In this document: one piece after another, positions 35,704-44,357 of the stretch
Layout: each line of letters begins with the position of its first letter
How positions within the stretch are numbered: position 1 is the stretch's first letter
NCBI GenBank assembly: GCA_965198915.1
Contig: CBDAQC010000004.1
Coordinates: 434,001-498,000, forward strand
Length of the DNA stretch: 64,000 bases
Reading direction: 5' to 3'
Origin: BOG-908 sp965198915
GTDB taxonomy: Bacteria > Pseudomonadota > Alphaproteobacteria > Acetobacterales > Acetobacteraceae
Position numbers and translations under genes: made by a program
The notes under the pieces: generated by a model
Told to the model about the DNA's origin: nothing
Databases searched by the model: none
Seen by the model: the letters and a program-made list of their open reading frames with translations, nothing else

Positions 35704-36606
35704 TTACCGGTGCGCTTTCGCAATGAAGGCCAACAAGGCAGGTGCAACCTTCTCAGTCATCTCGGTATGTGGATAGTGACCCGCCCCATCGACAATCAGG
35801 CTCTCCGCGTGGAGTTCATCGGCGAGCCAGCGAGCTTCCGCGGTGGCATCCGGGAAGTCGGGGTCGAGCGTGCCCATCACGACGAGAGTGGGCACACTGC
35901 TCTGTGGTAGCATTGCTGCGGTGTCTGCCTTGGATAGTCCAACCATTGTCTTGAGCGCGGCCATGCGGCCGGTCTCGTGCAGGTTCTGTGTCAATGCAGC
36001 CTTCGTCTGAGCGTGATCCGCGGGCTTGTGCGTCGGGAACAGGCTGTCCCAGTAAGTTGTCCAAAACCACACTCGCCAGGGCCCGGCGAAGCCGATGTCC
36101 AATACGAGCCTCTTGCTCCACGGCACCTGATGATCACGGACGATGGGACCGAGCAATACCACGCTGCTCACGCGCGTCGGTTCATCGTGCGCTGCCCAAA
36201 GCGCGGATCCCGCAGCGAACGAGTTGCCGAGGATGACCGCTGAACCCGCGTTGAGGTGGCTCAACACGGCGAGCGCATCACGACCCACCGCATGTGCGGA
36301 GTAGTCGTTCCACTGCGCCGACGTCTCACCGAAACCACGCACGTCCATAGTGACGACCCGATAGCCTGCTGCCTGCAACTTCGGGCGCAGCAGCCTGTAC
36401 TCTGACCTCAGGTCACCGATGCCCGGGATCGCAAGTACAAGCGGGCCAGTTCCACCCGTGTCGTCATACGCGATCTTGCCGCCATCGACGGCCAGGAAGC
36501 GGGTCTCCAACGCTGTTGGAGATTCGGCTCGCAAGGAAGGGCTGAGGGCAGTGGCGGCGAGCAGGGTGCCGCCGACGAAGGCGCTGGACGCGAGTTTCGA
36601 AGCCAT
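35704..36606 (-). CDS. Exported alpha/beta hydrolase
   Basis: A 300-residue hydrolase beginning MASKLASSAFVGGTLLAATA, a signal peptide, so it should act in the periplasm. GTGPLVLAIPGIGDLRSEYR replaces the HG-type oxyanion sequence. The nucleophile elbow is VILGNSFAAGSAL (G-N-S-F-A), the acid is in MGTLDPDFPD, and the histidine in VDGAGHYPHTEM. It resembles epoxide hydrolase/haloperoxidase-type enzymes. ATG 36606 is chosen because the signal peptide starts there. It is divergent from the LysR gene at 36702. Confidence 0.7.
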   Translation of the reverse strand: MASKLASSAFVGGTLLAATALSPSLRAESPTALETRFLAVDGGKIAYDDTGGTGPLVLAIPGIGDLRSEYRLLRPKLQAAGYRVVTMDVRGFGETSAQWNDYSAHAVGRDALAVLSHLNAGSAVILGNSFAAGSALWAAHDEPTRVSSVVLLGPIVRDHQVPWSKRLVLDIGFAGPWRVWFWTTYWDSLFPTHKPADHAQTKAALTQNLHETGRMAALKTMVGLSKADTAAMLPQSSVPTLVVMGTLDPDFPDATAEARWLADELHAESLIVDGAGHYPHTEMTEKVAPALLAFIAKAHR

Positions 36607-36665
36607 GGGGACTCTCCCAGCGTGATTGACCATGAGCAGCGTAGAACGCAATCTACTGAACATAA

Positions 36666-36696
36666 ATTGTATGATGACGTATAATGTGCATACAAT
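36666..36696. promoter_or_regulatory. Divergent promoter with an 8-bp inverted repeat and TATAAT box
   Basis: ATTGTATG (36666-36673) and CATACAAT (36689-36696) are perfect inverted arms around a 15-bp centre. The centre contains TATAAT (36680-36685), a consensus -10 box reading toward the LysR gene, whose ATG is at 36702. The arms also resemble -35/-10 sequences on each strand. A LysR protein bound here would overlap its own promoter. Confidence 0.6.
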
Positions 36697-36701
36697 AACG
36701 C

Positions 36702-37679
36702 ATGGACACTCAAGCTCCGAGTTGGCATTTATTCCGGGCATTTCTGGCGGTCGTGCGGGAGGGAAGCCTTTCAAACGCCGCCCGCGTCCTTGGCACGACA
36801 CAGCCCACGGTAGGCCGACAAGTAGCCGCGCTCGAGGCTTCGTTAAGCGTGAAGCTCTTCACTCGCTCCCTCGACGGTCTGTTGCCGACGGAGGCGGGCT
36901 TGCGGTTGGTCGCTCCGGCGGAAGCCATGGCTTCCGCCGCCGAGGCGGCGCAGCGCTCAGTATCGGGTGAGGTCGATGAGGAGCGCGGAACCGTACGCAT
37001 CACCGCGAGCGAACTCATCGGGAGCGAAGTCCTTCCGTCGATCCTTACTGGTCTTCGCGCTCGTCACCCTCAGATCTCAGTCGAGCTGGCACTGTCGAAT
37101 CGCAATGAGGACTTGCTGCGCGGCGATGCGGATATAGCCGTCCGGATGGTCAGGCCCACCCAGGGCACGCTGATCGCGAAGCAGGTTGGGCGAATAGACG
37201 TCGGACTTTATGGTCACCGGCATTATTTTGAAACGCATTCGATGCCACGGAAGGTCGACGATTTACGCCAGCATGCCCTGATTGGATATGATCATGACAA
37301 AGCGCATGCGCGCATGGCCGAGAACATCGCGCCGACGTTCACCCGCAACCTGCTTGCATTTCGTTCCGATAGCGACCTGGCACAACTCGCGGCCTTGCGC
37401 GCGGCCTTCGGCATCGGTCCAAGCCAACTGGGAATCGCGAGGAGGGATAGCAATCTCGTGCCCGTGCTTCAAGCCGAGCTCGTATTCTCCATGGACGTCT
37501 GGATCGCGATGCATCCCGATCTGCGCAGCAATCGTCGAGTCAGACTCACGTTCGATCACTTGGCGGTGGAACTGACGCGCTATGCCGAGGGCAGCTGCCT
37601 GGAAGCACGGGGTGCGCCCGCTTCGAACGGAGTCGGGGTGAAGCCGAAGCGACGGGCGAACTCGCTCGCAACCTCCTGA
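36702..37679 (+). CDS. LysR-family transcriptional regulator
   Basis: A 325-residue LysR protein. HTH: LSNAARVLGTTQPTVGRQVA and ALEASLSVKLFTRS. Effector domain: GTVRITASELIGSEVLPSIL and GDADIAVRMVRPTQG, then the second half to about residue 300. It likely controls the divergent exported hydrolase. The last codons (SLATS and the stop) are inside one arm of a perfect 17-bp inverted repeat that continues into an IS110 remnant, so its natural C-terminus may have been replaced by an insertion or rearrangement. Confidence 0.8.
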   Translation: MDTQAPSWHLFRAFLAVVREGSLSNAARVLGTTQPTVGRQVAALEASLSVKLFTRSLDGLLPTEAGLRLVAPAEAMASAAEAAQRSVSGEVDEERGTVRITASELIGSEVLPSILTGLRARHPQISVELALSNRNEDLLRGDADIAVRMVRPTQGTLIAKQVGRIDVGLYGHRHYFETHSMPRKVDDLRQHALIGYDHDKAHARMAENIAPTFTRNLLAFRSDSDLAQLAALRAAFGIGPSQLGIARRDSNLVPVLQAELVFSMDVWIAMHPDLRSNRRVRLTFDHLAVELTRYAEGSCLEARGAPASNGVGVKPKRRANSLATS

Positions 37680-37708
37680 TTGGGCTGGCCGATCAGGAGG
37701 TTGCGAGC
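37664..37708. repeat. Perfect 17-bp inverted repeat at the end of the LysR gene
   Basis: Arms GCTCGCAACCTCCTGAT (37664-37680) and ATCAGGAGGTTGCGAGC (37692-37708) are perfect reverse complements with an 11-bp loop. No T-tract follows, so it is not a normal intrinsic terminator, although it could stall transcription. It lies exactly at the junction between the LysR gene and the IS110 remnant and looks like a fold-back made by rearrangement. Confidence 0.7.
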
Positions 37709-37875
37709 CGTCGCACGCCTCCAGCACCACCTCCGTCGGCACAAGCTCAGCAAAAAAGCCCAGCACGTGAGAACGCTTGAGATTGCGCCGGATCGCCGGC
37801 CTGTCCTGCTGGTCGAGCGCGTACACAGTGAAAACAGCCTTGGACGTTTCAATGGAAACGCGCTTAACCCCGGTT
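37701..37875 (-). pseudogene. IS110-family transposase N-terminal remnant
   Basis: The minus strand encodes VSIETSKAVFTVYALDQQDR, PAIRRNLKRSHVLGFFAELV and PTEVVLEACDGSQ, the start of the IS110 RuvC-like transposase domain ('GvDvsK..f.vhalD..g....rr.l.r..ll.f.a.lpp..v.lEAC.g.hhw'). The D of the first catalytic motif appears as E in this copy. Homology ends at EACDGS, where the 17-bp inverted repeat begins. The rest of the element is missing. Confidence 0.65.
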
Positions 37876-38362
37876 CTTGTCGAGCAGGCAGCAGGAGCAC
37901 CGCTGAGCGACGTCCTGCGGTAAGCGGGGCTGAAGCTGTTGGAATCGGCTCGCACGACTCGCACATGAACATGCTGACCTCGACGCCGTCGCGATGGGCG
38001 CGGGGCCGGCTACAACCCGGGCGCATCTATCACTGCTTGCCGGTTGAACCGTTGCACGGAGAGGCGCTGCTTCTCGACCGGCGCATCAGTGGCCCGCTCC
38101 TGCCAGCCAGCCTGCTCCGCCACATGACAACAGTTCGACCTGACGGACCGGCATGTCGACGATCTCGCGGTTGTCGTGCCTTGCCTTGAGCACGACTGCA
38201 GCTCCGCCGGTCCAGGGTGCCGGGCCCGCACGGCCGAGGGATGGCCGAAGCCCGAGTTGGCGCGTCGCTATTAGTCGCCCCGCAAGATTAGCAGCCCGAA
38301 AAGCCGCCGCAAGGTGGCCGGTGAAACGCGGGCACGGTGTAGCCGCAGGCGCCTGCCCGATT
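37876..38362. other. Stretch between IS110 remnant and TonB receptor gene
   Basis: No gene recognised; frames on both strands are short and unlike known proteins. It probably contains degraded mobile-element sequence and the end of the receptor transcript. Confidence 0.35.
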
Positions 38363-40690
38363 TCAGTATCTCACCGAAATCGTAGCTCCGAACGTCAGTG
38401 GTGGTGCAGGAGCCTCGATGTAGCCGCCGGTGCCGAAGCCACCCGCTGACTCCTGCCCGATCGCATAATAATGAACGTCTGCGAGGTTCTTGCCCCACAC
38501 GCTGTAGCTCATCCAGCGCATCGAGGACGGTGTGAAGTTGACCGACGCGTTCAACAACGTGACGGCTCTCTGCCAAAGGTGGTTGTCGGCAGTCCAAGCA
38601 TATCTGCTCGTATATGCGACGTTCACATCACCCAGCCACTCGCCGAAGTTCGTGTCCAACGTATAATCGGCACTCGCATTGAACCGCCATTTCGGCACGT
38701 CCGCGAGTTCATTACCGTTGGCGTTTCCCAGGACTGGTCCGGCGATCGTCGATCCGGCAGTCATGCCACCCGTGAAATATGGTGCGTTGATGAAGCCCGT
38801 GTATACAGCGTCCAAATAGGTGACACCACCGTGCAGCTTGAGACCGTCGGTAGCAACCACGTCGAGCCCCAACTCGACTCCCCGGCTTCGTGCGCTTTGC
38901 GCATTCGTAAGACTGACGGCCGTGAGGACGCCCGTGCTGACGGTGGTCAACACCTGCGGGTTCTTGATGTCGTTCCAGAACAAGGCGCCGTTCAGTCGGA
39001 TTCGATGTTCAAGGAACTCTGATTTGAAGCCCAGTTCGTAAGCCTGGACCGTCTCAGGCTGGGCGGCCGCGGTTTCGACGGGGATCGTGTTGAAAGCGCC
39101 GGACTTGTAACCTCGGCTGATCGAGAGATAGCCCATCAAGTCGTTCGTAAAATGATGGTCGAGCGCGGCCTTGTAGGTGAAGGCTCCGAAGTTCGCTGAC
39201 GTCTGATACGGGTTCGGGAGACCGGTTGGAGCAGCGTCGAGCGAACCGAGACCGGGTATCACGAAGGTCTGTGAGCCCATCGCCGACAGGTTATCCTCAG
39301 TGAGACGGGCACCCAGGGTCAGGTTCGTGTTGTAGCCAAGGTGGGCCGTCGCTTGCCCATAGCCCGAATAGCTGTTCACGGTCTGAATCCCGTAGGTGTT
39401 TTCGACGGTTCCGGGAGCGACCCCGAAGTTGAGGATGTCGCCGGAGGCGACCAGTGGGGCGTAGCCCGCCCTCGAATGAAGGTAATAGGCGCCGACGATC
39501 CAGTCTATGTGACTGTCGTGTTTGGATTTGAGCTGGAATTCCTGGGTGATTTGGTTGTCTATGTCATTGAGGTCTGCCGTGACGAAGTTCTGCGGCGTGT
39601 AGTTCAGGTCGAGGTGGTAGCCGCCCCTAGAGTAACGAGCCGCAGATATGGATACAAAGTCGGCAAATCCCACGTCCTGGTCGATGCGTATGGACCCGCC
39701 ATAGCCGATCTCATAGGTCGTATTACGACCATGTAGTCGGTTGTCGTAGAAATTCCGCGAGTTGTAATCGAAACCGGGTTCGACCCTCGGCGGAAATGGA
39801 TATCCCGGCACCGGCAAGTTGGGCGTCGCACCATACGTTCCGGAATAGAAACCCTGATCGGAACCGATGTCCGTGCTCGAGTGGGCATAGAAGCCGATGA
39901 CCTTGATGCGGGTCTCTTCGGACGGCTGCCAGACTAGTTTGGAACGGACCGTCCCGGACGAGCCCAGGTCGGCGGGCGAACCTGTCGCGAGGCTCTTGCC
40001 CCATCCCTGGCGCTGGTCGATTCCCCCGAGCGAAACGTTCCAAAGCAGCTTGTCGGTGAGCGGAATGGACCCATAGAGCTGCCCACTTGACGTTGCGTAG
40101 TTCGCGAAGCCGAATGTGGCGCCGAACTCGGGTTTCTGGCCCGGATCCTTGGTGAACATCTGGATCGCACCACCGGACGAGTTGCGCCCGAAGAGCGTGC
40201 CCTGCGGCCCGTTCAGCACCTCTACGCGGTCGATGCTGCCAAGCGTGAGATAAGCTGAGGAGAGGCGCGTGTAATACACATCGTCGATGTATGTCGCGAC
40301 ACTGGACTCGTTGCCTACTGTTCCCGCTGCGCCGTTCCCAACGCCCCGGATGAAGGGCAGGTAGACGCCGGCGGTGTTGGAGACCTGCAGGGATGGCACG
40401 ACTTGGGCGAGATCCTTGACGGTCGTCACGCCGCTGGCCCTCAGTGATCTCGCGCTGAAGGCGCTCACCGCGATGGGGACGTTCTGCAACCTTTGTGAGC
40501 GACGTTGTGCCGTCACGACGATCTCCTCGAGCTTCTTCGTATTTCCATCCGGAGTGGTGATGGTCGGGCTCGGCGCCTGGGCTGACGCCGCGACGGGTGT
40601 CAAAGCCGTGCACACAAGCATCCAGCACGCCGGCTTGGACTTCAACACCACATGCCGCCGCAATGAGCGTCCGTATGGATGCCTGACCAT
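38363..40690 (-). CDS. TonB-dependent outer-membrane receptor
   Basis: A 775-residue receptor. It has a basic N-terminus and a hydrophobic signal segment (WMLVCTALTPVAASAQA). A TonB-box/plug start follows: EEIVVTAQRRSQRLQNVPIA, the form common in sphingomonads. The plug domain has SIDRVEVLNGPQGTLFGRNS and then GGAI. The barrel ends in GATISVRY with the C-terminal aromatic residue needed for membrane assembly. Such receptors import substrates other than iron in this group of bacteria. I chose ATG 40690, 17 codons inside the longest frame, because the basic signal peptide starts there. Its position in the catabolic region suggests uptake of the degraded compound. Confidence 0.9.
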   Translation of the reverse strand: MVRHPYGRSLRRHVVLKSKPACWMLVCTALTPVAASAQAPSPTITTPDGNTKKLEEIVVTAQRRSQRLQNVPIAVSAFSARSLRASGVTTVKDLAQVVPSLQVSNTAGVYLPFIRGVGNGAAGTVGNESSVATYIDDVYYTRLSSAYLTLGSIDRVEVLNGPQGTLFGRNSSGGAIQMFTKDPGQKPEFGATFGFANYATSSGQLYGSIPLTDKLLWNVSLGGIDQRQGWGKSLATGSPADLGSSGTVRSKLVWQPSEETRIKVIGFYAHSSTDIGSDQGFYSGTYGATPNLPVPGYPFPPRVEPGFDYNSRNFYDNRLHGRNTTYEIGYGGSIRIDQDVGFADFVSISAARYSRGGYHLDLNYTPQNFVTADLNDIDNQITQEFQLKSKHDSHIDWIVGAYYLHSRAGYAPLVASGDILNFGVAPGTVENTYGIQTVNSYSGYGQATAHLGYNTNLTLGARLTEDNLSAMGSQTFVIPGLGSLDAAPTGLPNPYQTSANFGAFTYKAALDHHFTNDLMGYLSISRGYKSGAFNTIPVETAAAQPETVQAYELGFKSEFLEHRIRLNGALFWNDIKNPQVLTTVSTGVLTAVSLTNAQSARSRGVELGLDVVATDGLKLHGGVTYLDAVYTGFINAPYFTGGMTAGSTIAGPVLGNANGNELADVPKWRFNASADYTLDTNFGEWLGDVNVAYTSRYAWTADNHLWQRAVTLLNASVNFTPSSMRWMSYSVWGKNLADVHYYAIGQESAGGFGTGGYIEAPAPPLTFGATISVRY

Positions 40691-41108
40691 GTCTCTCTCC
40701 CGATGGTATTTTTTCTGCCTGAGTACGAAACCCGACGGCATGTTGTTTGGAGAGGAGGTTAACTGGCCGGATCACGTCGAGGTAGCGCATTCGATTTATG
40801 TGAGCGATAGGGAATATGGTATGGATCAGGTGCCCCAATCCGTTCAGCCCAGTGTCCATTTGCCGTTCGTCGACAGCCGACTATCCCTCGCGTTGCAACT
40901 CGCCCGCAGGCTGGATGACACCATGCGGCAGCTCGTTGCGCCGATGACAGGCGACATGCGAGATGTTCCCTAGGCTTTAGCCGGTTTGATTTCGTGCGTC
41001 GCCGCCCGGGGCAACGTGACTCACCTGGATGATGAGCTAGCGCTCGAAGTAGGCCGGCACGGACGGTGGTGTTGATAGCCGGCCAGCTCGAGCTCCCGAC
41101 CGGGTTTA
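40691..41108. other. Upstream region of the TonB receptor gene
   Basis: No gene is recognised. Open frames here are shadows or chance. It should carry the receptor promoter, since the next gene upstream on this strand ends at 41109. Confidence 0.4.
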
Positions 41109-41933
41109 TCAGGGCGGCGTCGGTCTGGCCGCGTCTTTCCCGACCATGCGGCGTGACATCGCGAGGTCGAGATGCGCGCCGGCGTCCATGATCAACGTCT
41201 CGCCGGTGACGATCGAGGAGTCGGGCGAGCAAAAGAACGATATGCCGTCGGCGATATCCTCGGGCGAGGCAGTACGCTCCAGCGGCATGATATCGGCTAC
41301 CTGCTGCAACGTGGTGGCGTAGTCTTGTGGCGACATGCGGTCCTCGTACCATCGGGTTCCCACGAAACCAGGGCATACCACGTTCACCCGGATTGTCGGC
41401 GCCAGCGCACGTGCCAAGGTCTTAGTGAGATTGATGAGGGCGGCCTTCGAAGCGCCATAAGCGGCGCAGCTGCCGCCGCCGAACAGCCCTGCGATCGATG
41501 CCACGTTGACGACCGCACCATTGCCTGCCGCCCTCATGCCTGGCGCCACCGCGCGGATCATCTGGTAAGCGCCGATGACGTTCGTGCGATAGATGCCCGC
41601 GAAGTCCTCATCCGACAGTCCGTCAAGCTGCGCGTGCGGCACGAACTTCGTCGCCGCCGCGTTGTTGACGAGGATACCGACGCCGCTGCCGACCTCAGCT
41701 AGCGCTCTGGACACCAACAGGCGGCAGTCTTCATCGCGACCCACATCCGCGACGATCGCCACCGATTGGACACCAAGCGCCCGGCAAGCATTCGCCGTGT
41801 CCTCGGCATCATCGCGGCTGGCCCGGTAATTGACTACGACATTCGCCCCTCGGGATGCCAGCTTGAGCGAAGTGGCGCGCCCGATTCCGGTCCCGCCACC
41901 CGTCACGATGGCCGTCTTGCCGGTCAGGTCCAC
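41109..41933 (-). CDS. FabG-type short-chain dehydrogenase
   Basis: A 274-residue SDR. It has LTGKTAIVTGGGTGIGRATS, VVVNYRASRDDAE for NADP preference, LVNNAAATKFVPHA, NVASIAGLFGGGSCAAYGAS (with YGASK), VNVVCPGFVGTRWYEDR and ETLIMDAGAHLDLAM. The start is GTG 41933, 20 bp after the stop of the hydratase-like gene, with GGGGAAG upstream. It forms a two-gene operon with that gene. Probable oxidation or reduction of a hydroxy/keto intermediate. Confidence 0.75.
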   Translation of the reverse strand: MDLTGKTAIVTGGGTGIGRATSLKLASRGANVVVNYRASRDDAEDTANACRALGVQSVAIVADVGRDEDCRLLVSRALAEVGSGVGILVNNAAATKFVPHAQLDGLSDEDFAGIYRTNVIGAYQMIRAVAPGMRAAGNGAVVNVASIAGLFGGGSCAAYGASKAALINLTKTLARALAPTIRVNVVCPGFVGTRWYEDRMSPQDYATTLQQVADIMPLERTASPEDIADGISFFCSPDSSIVTGETLIMDAGAHLDLAMSRRMVGKDAARPTPP

Positions 41934-41952
41934 GGATGCTTCCCCGCGCTGC

Positions 41953-42723
41953 TTAGTAATCGAATACGGCGGAGACGTCGCCGAAGCCCTCGAAGTGCCC
42001 GCTGATCGCCGATTTTGGTTTGGCGAACAGCAGCCCGGCCGGGGACAGCGTGGCGAGGATCTGACCTTCGCGAATGCCCTCCCGCTCGCGCGCCGTGTTG
42101 GCACCGACGAACACCAGGATGAAGGGGTCGACCACGGGGTGCCCGCCGATATGGTCAGCAACCGTTGCCTCTCCTTCCTTCGAGACGATCCGCATCTTGC
42201 TGAAGTCGAGCGAACGCCAGTCATTGTAGGGTTCGCCGACCACGAAGCCGCCGCTGATGGTGTTGTCGGAGTAGATCTCGAACATGTTTTCACGCAGGTC
42301 CTCAAGCTCGGCATCGAAGCGGCAGGCGAGGAACTCGATCGCGGGAGCCGCATCCACCGCCTGCGCGACTTCCTCATAGGTGTAGGGGCGCTCGCGCGGC
42401 GGCAGGTCGGTTTTTGCGCGGAAGACGATCTCCGGCTCCCATATTCGGAGGCGCGACATCTCAGTCGTGATGTGGGCGCCCGAGGGGAGCAGGTTGAAGA
42501 TCGGCGCGACGAGATTGGGCTGGCCCGCCTTGAAAGGGAAATAAAGCTTCCACCCTTTCACGGGCTGCCCAAGCCGGCTCGTCAGGCCGTCGAGGATCTT
42601 CTGCACGTCGAAGAAGGAGGTCGGACGGCAGCTTTCGGGAAAGCGCTTCACCGGTTCGGACGCCGTACCTCGGAAAAGCGAGATCAGTAGGTCCGCGGCC
42701 TGGTCGGCGACTGCCTGATCCAT
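41953..42723 (-). CDS. 2-keto-4-pentenoate hydratase-like (FAH superfamily) enzyme
   Basis: A 256-residue protein similar to 2-keto-4-pentenoate hydratase/oxaloacetate decarboxylase of the fumarylacetoacetase superfamily. WEPEIVFRAKTDLPPRERPY matches the metal-binding E-x-E-like segment ('.EpEiaf.l..dlp'). AAPAIEFLACRFD and DNTISGGFVVGEPYNDW follow, as in MhpD-type enzymes. It hydrates or cleaves a dienoic keto acid from ring opening. I prefer ATG 42723, preceded by GGAGAG. It is divergent from the FAS1-like dehydratase gene across a 290-bp control region that exists a second time at 31.7-32.0 kb. Confidence 0.7.
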   Translation of the reverse strand: MDQAVADQAADLLISLFRGTASEPVKRFPESCRPTSFFDVQKILDGLTSRLGQPVKGWKLYFPFKAGQPNLVAPIFNLLPSGAHITTEMSRLRIWEPEIVFRAKTDLPPRERPYTYEEVAQAVDAAPAIEFLACRFDAELEDLRENMFEIYSDNTISGGFVVGEPYNDWRSLDFSKMRIVSKEGEATVADHIGGHPVVDPFILVFVGANTAREREGIREGQILATLSPAGLLFAKPKSAISGHFEGFGDVSAVFDY

Positions 42724-43070
42724 GGTTTTTCTCTCCGTCATCTTGGCCTTTTGATGAATCTCGGCGCGGGATCGGTCACTGACTAGGCCGCATTAGAGCA
42801 TCGGAACTATAACTCGGATGAGTATTGAAACCGCGATGCATTGATGACCGTATCTGGCAGCCAAGCACCTGCCAAAAGCGCCATAAGGCGAAAGGGTGTT
42901 CGCGAACGAACGCAGGATCCAGCGCCGCTGACGATTCAATCGACGGTGGCCATGCGGCTTCCTTGCGGCGCATCGATAGGACAAGCCGATCAAGGCTGAG
43001 GGGACGGAAGGGGATGAGCGGCGCCACCGTGACGGCCAAACCTCGAGGTTTGTTCAAGCGCGAGACGAAA
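42385..43070. repeat. Intact counterpart of the inverted copy at 31.65-32.4 kb
   Basis: Matches 31653-32396 in inverted orientation: 5' end of the hydratase gene, control region, 5' end of the FAS1-like gene. Here the reading frames are intact. The two copies are about 10 kb apart and face each other, so recombination between them would invert the segment with the CoA-transferase, TonB receptor and regulator genes. Confidence 0.8.
42724..43013. promoter_or_regulatory. Divergent control region of hydratase and dehydratase genes
   Basis: It contains a 26-bp block (42798-42823) identical in the other copy, including ACTATAACTCGGATGAGT. It also has a 14-bp inverted repeat GTTCGCGAACGAAC (42898-42911) whose arms changed in a compensated way in the other copy. 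Conservation through general divergence suggests binding sites or RNA hairpins. No regulator gene is adjacent. Confidence 0.55.
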
Positions 43071-43511
43071 GGCCTGGAGACAGAGTCGGTAACGGTCCAG
43101 CTCGAGCGCGGCCGTATCCGTTTCTTCGCCCGCACGCTTGGTGACATCGACCCCATCTTCAATGATGTCGCGGCTGCACGTGCGAAGGGCCATCCGGACA
43201 TCGTGGCTCCACCTTCCTTTCCAATGGTGGTCGAGGCGTTGGCTAACGAGGAGCGACGCCGACGAGGCGCACCAAGCCTCGCTGATGTGGTCGGCTGCGA
43301 CTTCCGTTACCTCTTGCACGGCGAGCAGCACTACGCCTTCGGCGGTCTGATGTTTGCGGGTGATGAGGTCTCGGTTTCGACCAAGGTTCTGGATTTCTAT
43401 GACAAGCGAGACGGCTTGCTTGAATTCATCGTCTTGGAATCGACCATCCTTCACGCTGATCGAGGCCTGATGGTCCGTGCCAAGCGGACGCTTCTGCATC
43501 GTCTGGGATGA
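43014..43511 (+). CDS. FAS1-like / MaoC N-terminal dehydratase
   Basis: A 165-residue protein of the FAS1-like dehydratase (hot-dog) family. ERGRIRFFARTLGDIDPIFN and VAPPSFPMVVEAL are typical of the non-catalytic or N-terminal half of bipartite enoyl-acyl hydratases, then LLHGEQHYAFGGLMFAGDEV. ATG 43014 is taken because the duplicated copy at 31.7 kb is conserved from the same codon. It overlaps the MaoC gene (ATGA at 43508-43511), so the two likely form one heteromeric hydratase. Confidence 0.75.
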   Translation: MSGATVTAKPRGLFKRETKGLETESVTVQLERGRIRFFARTLGDIDPIFNDVAAARAKGHPDIVAPPSFPMVVEALANEERRRRGAPSLADVVGCDFRYLLHGEQHYAFGGLMFAGDEVSVSTKVLDFYDKRDGLLEFIVLESTILHADRGLMVRAKRTLLHRLG

Positions 43512-43939
43512 GGGCGATGAAGGATAGGGGAACCCCGGCCGAAGTACGACCCGGCGATGCCGTGCCGGAACTGAGTTTCGGACCCATCTCCCGCGCCATG
43601 CTGGCGCTTTATGCCGGTGCATCGGGTGATCACGACCCAGTGCACATAGATATCGACTTCGCCAAGGAAGCCGGGCTGCCGGATGTGTTCGCCCATGGCA
43701 TGCTCACGTTCGGCGTGCTGTCGCGGATGGTCACCCAATACTACGGAATGGAACGGCTGCGCGCCCTCGGAGCCCGCTTCGTTTCAATCACGCATGTCCA
43801 TGATCTGATCACCTGCCGTGGCACGGTCATCGAACGTTGGGAGCAAGGGGGGGAGCGGTTGGCGAGGATCGAAGTGTCCGTGACGGCCCAGGACGGCCGC
43901 CAGACAATCATCGGGGAGGCGCTCGTTGCGACTGGTTGA
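43508..43939 (+). CDS. MaoC-like (R)-specific enoyl-CoA hydratase
   Basis: A 143-residue hot-dog protein. It contains ALYAGASGDHDPVHIDIDFA and GLPDVFAHGMLTFG, the hydratase-2 motif with the catalytic Asp and His (an Asp replaces the usual Asn of GDxNPxH). It is the active subunit expected to pair with the FAS1-like protein encoded just upstream with a four-base overlap. Such pairs hydrate enoyl-CoA of bulky substrates such as steroid or terpenoid intermediates; that reading is from family knowledge. Confidence 0.8.
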   Translation: MRAMKDRGTPAEVRPGDAVPELSFGPISRAMLALYAGASGDHDPVHIDIDFAKEAGLPDVFAHGMLTFGVLSRMVTQYYGMERLRALGARFVSITHVHDLITCRGTVIERWEQGGERLARIEVSVTAQDGRQTIIGEALVATG

Positions 43940-44024
43940 GCGTCGTCGGCCACTCAATGGGTCATCATCAGCCTTGGGCGGGAAGTCCCGATCAGCCCCG
44001 GGACGCAATAGGAAGGAAATTCAT

Positions 44025-44357
44025 ATGCCCGCAATCCCGCTTCCGGTCCTTGCGAGTTTCTTGGCGTCAATGTTCAGTCAGTTCGCGGGCTTGGCACTCC
44101 TGCCTGCCACGCGGGGCTTCACCGCACCGTTGCCGACAATCGGCTGCATCTTGGCTTTCATGTGCGGCATCGCGATATCTGCCCGGATGATCTACAACGG
44201 CATGGAGATGAGCATTCTAGTGCCGCTCATGACTGTAGCACTCCAATTGTTCACCGTTGCCGTCGGGATCAGCGTGTACGGTGAATCGGGGTCCTTTGCG
44301 AAAGTGGCCTTGCTGGTCGGCTCGGCGCTCATGATCGGCGCGGCGACGCGTGTTTAG
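44025..44357 (+). CDS. Small four-helix membrane protein (SMR-like)
   Basis: A 110-residue protein predicted to have four membrane helices, with the length and final helix of SMR transporters (VALLVGSALMIGAATRV). The first helix is ASFLASMFSQFAGLALLPATRGFT-like; the glutamate essential for proton-coupled drug export in SMR proteins is not at its place (a Ser-Gln pair is there), so it may not be a drug pump. The start ATG 44025 has AGGAAGG upstream. It ends the dehydratase operon and may help export or uptake of the substrate. Confidence 0.5.
   Translation: MPAIPLPVLASFLASMFSQFAGLALLPATRGFTAPLPTIGCILAFMCGIAISARMIYNGMEMSILVPLMTVALQLFTVAVGISVYGESGSFAKVALLVGSALMIGAATRV

Noticed and set aside
37664..37708. 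Intrinsic terminator of the LysR gene
   Set aside because: The stem is perfect but there is no run of T after it, and one arm lies in the coding sequence.
39723..40859. 378-codon minus-strand frame overlapping the TonB receptor start
   Set aside because: It is an alternative frame of the receptor gene; plug-domain motifs are in the other frame.
40759..41376. 205-codon minus-strand frame
   Set aside because: Mostly an alternative frame of the SDR gene; Arg/His-rich and without a recognisable domain.
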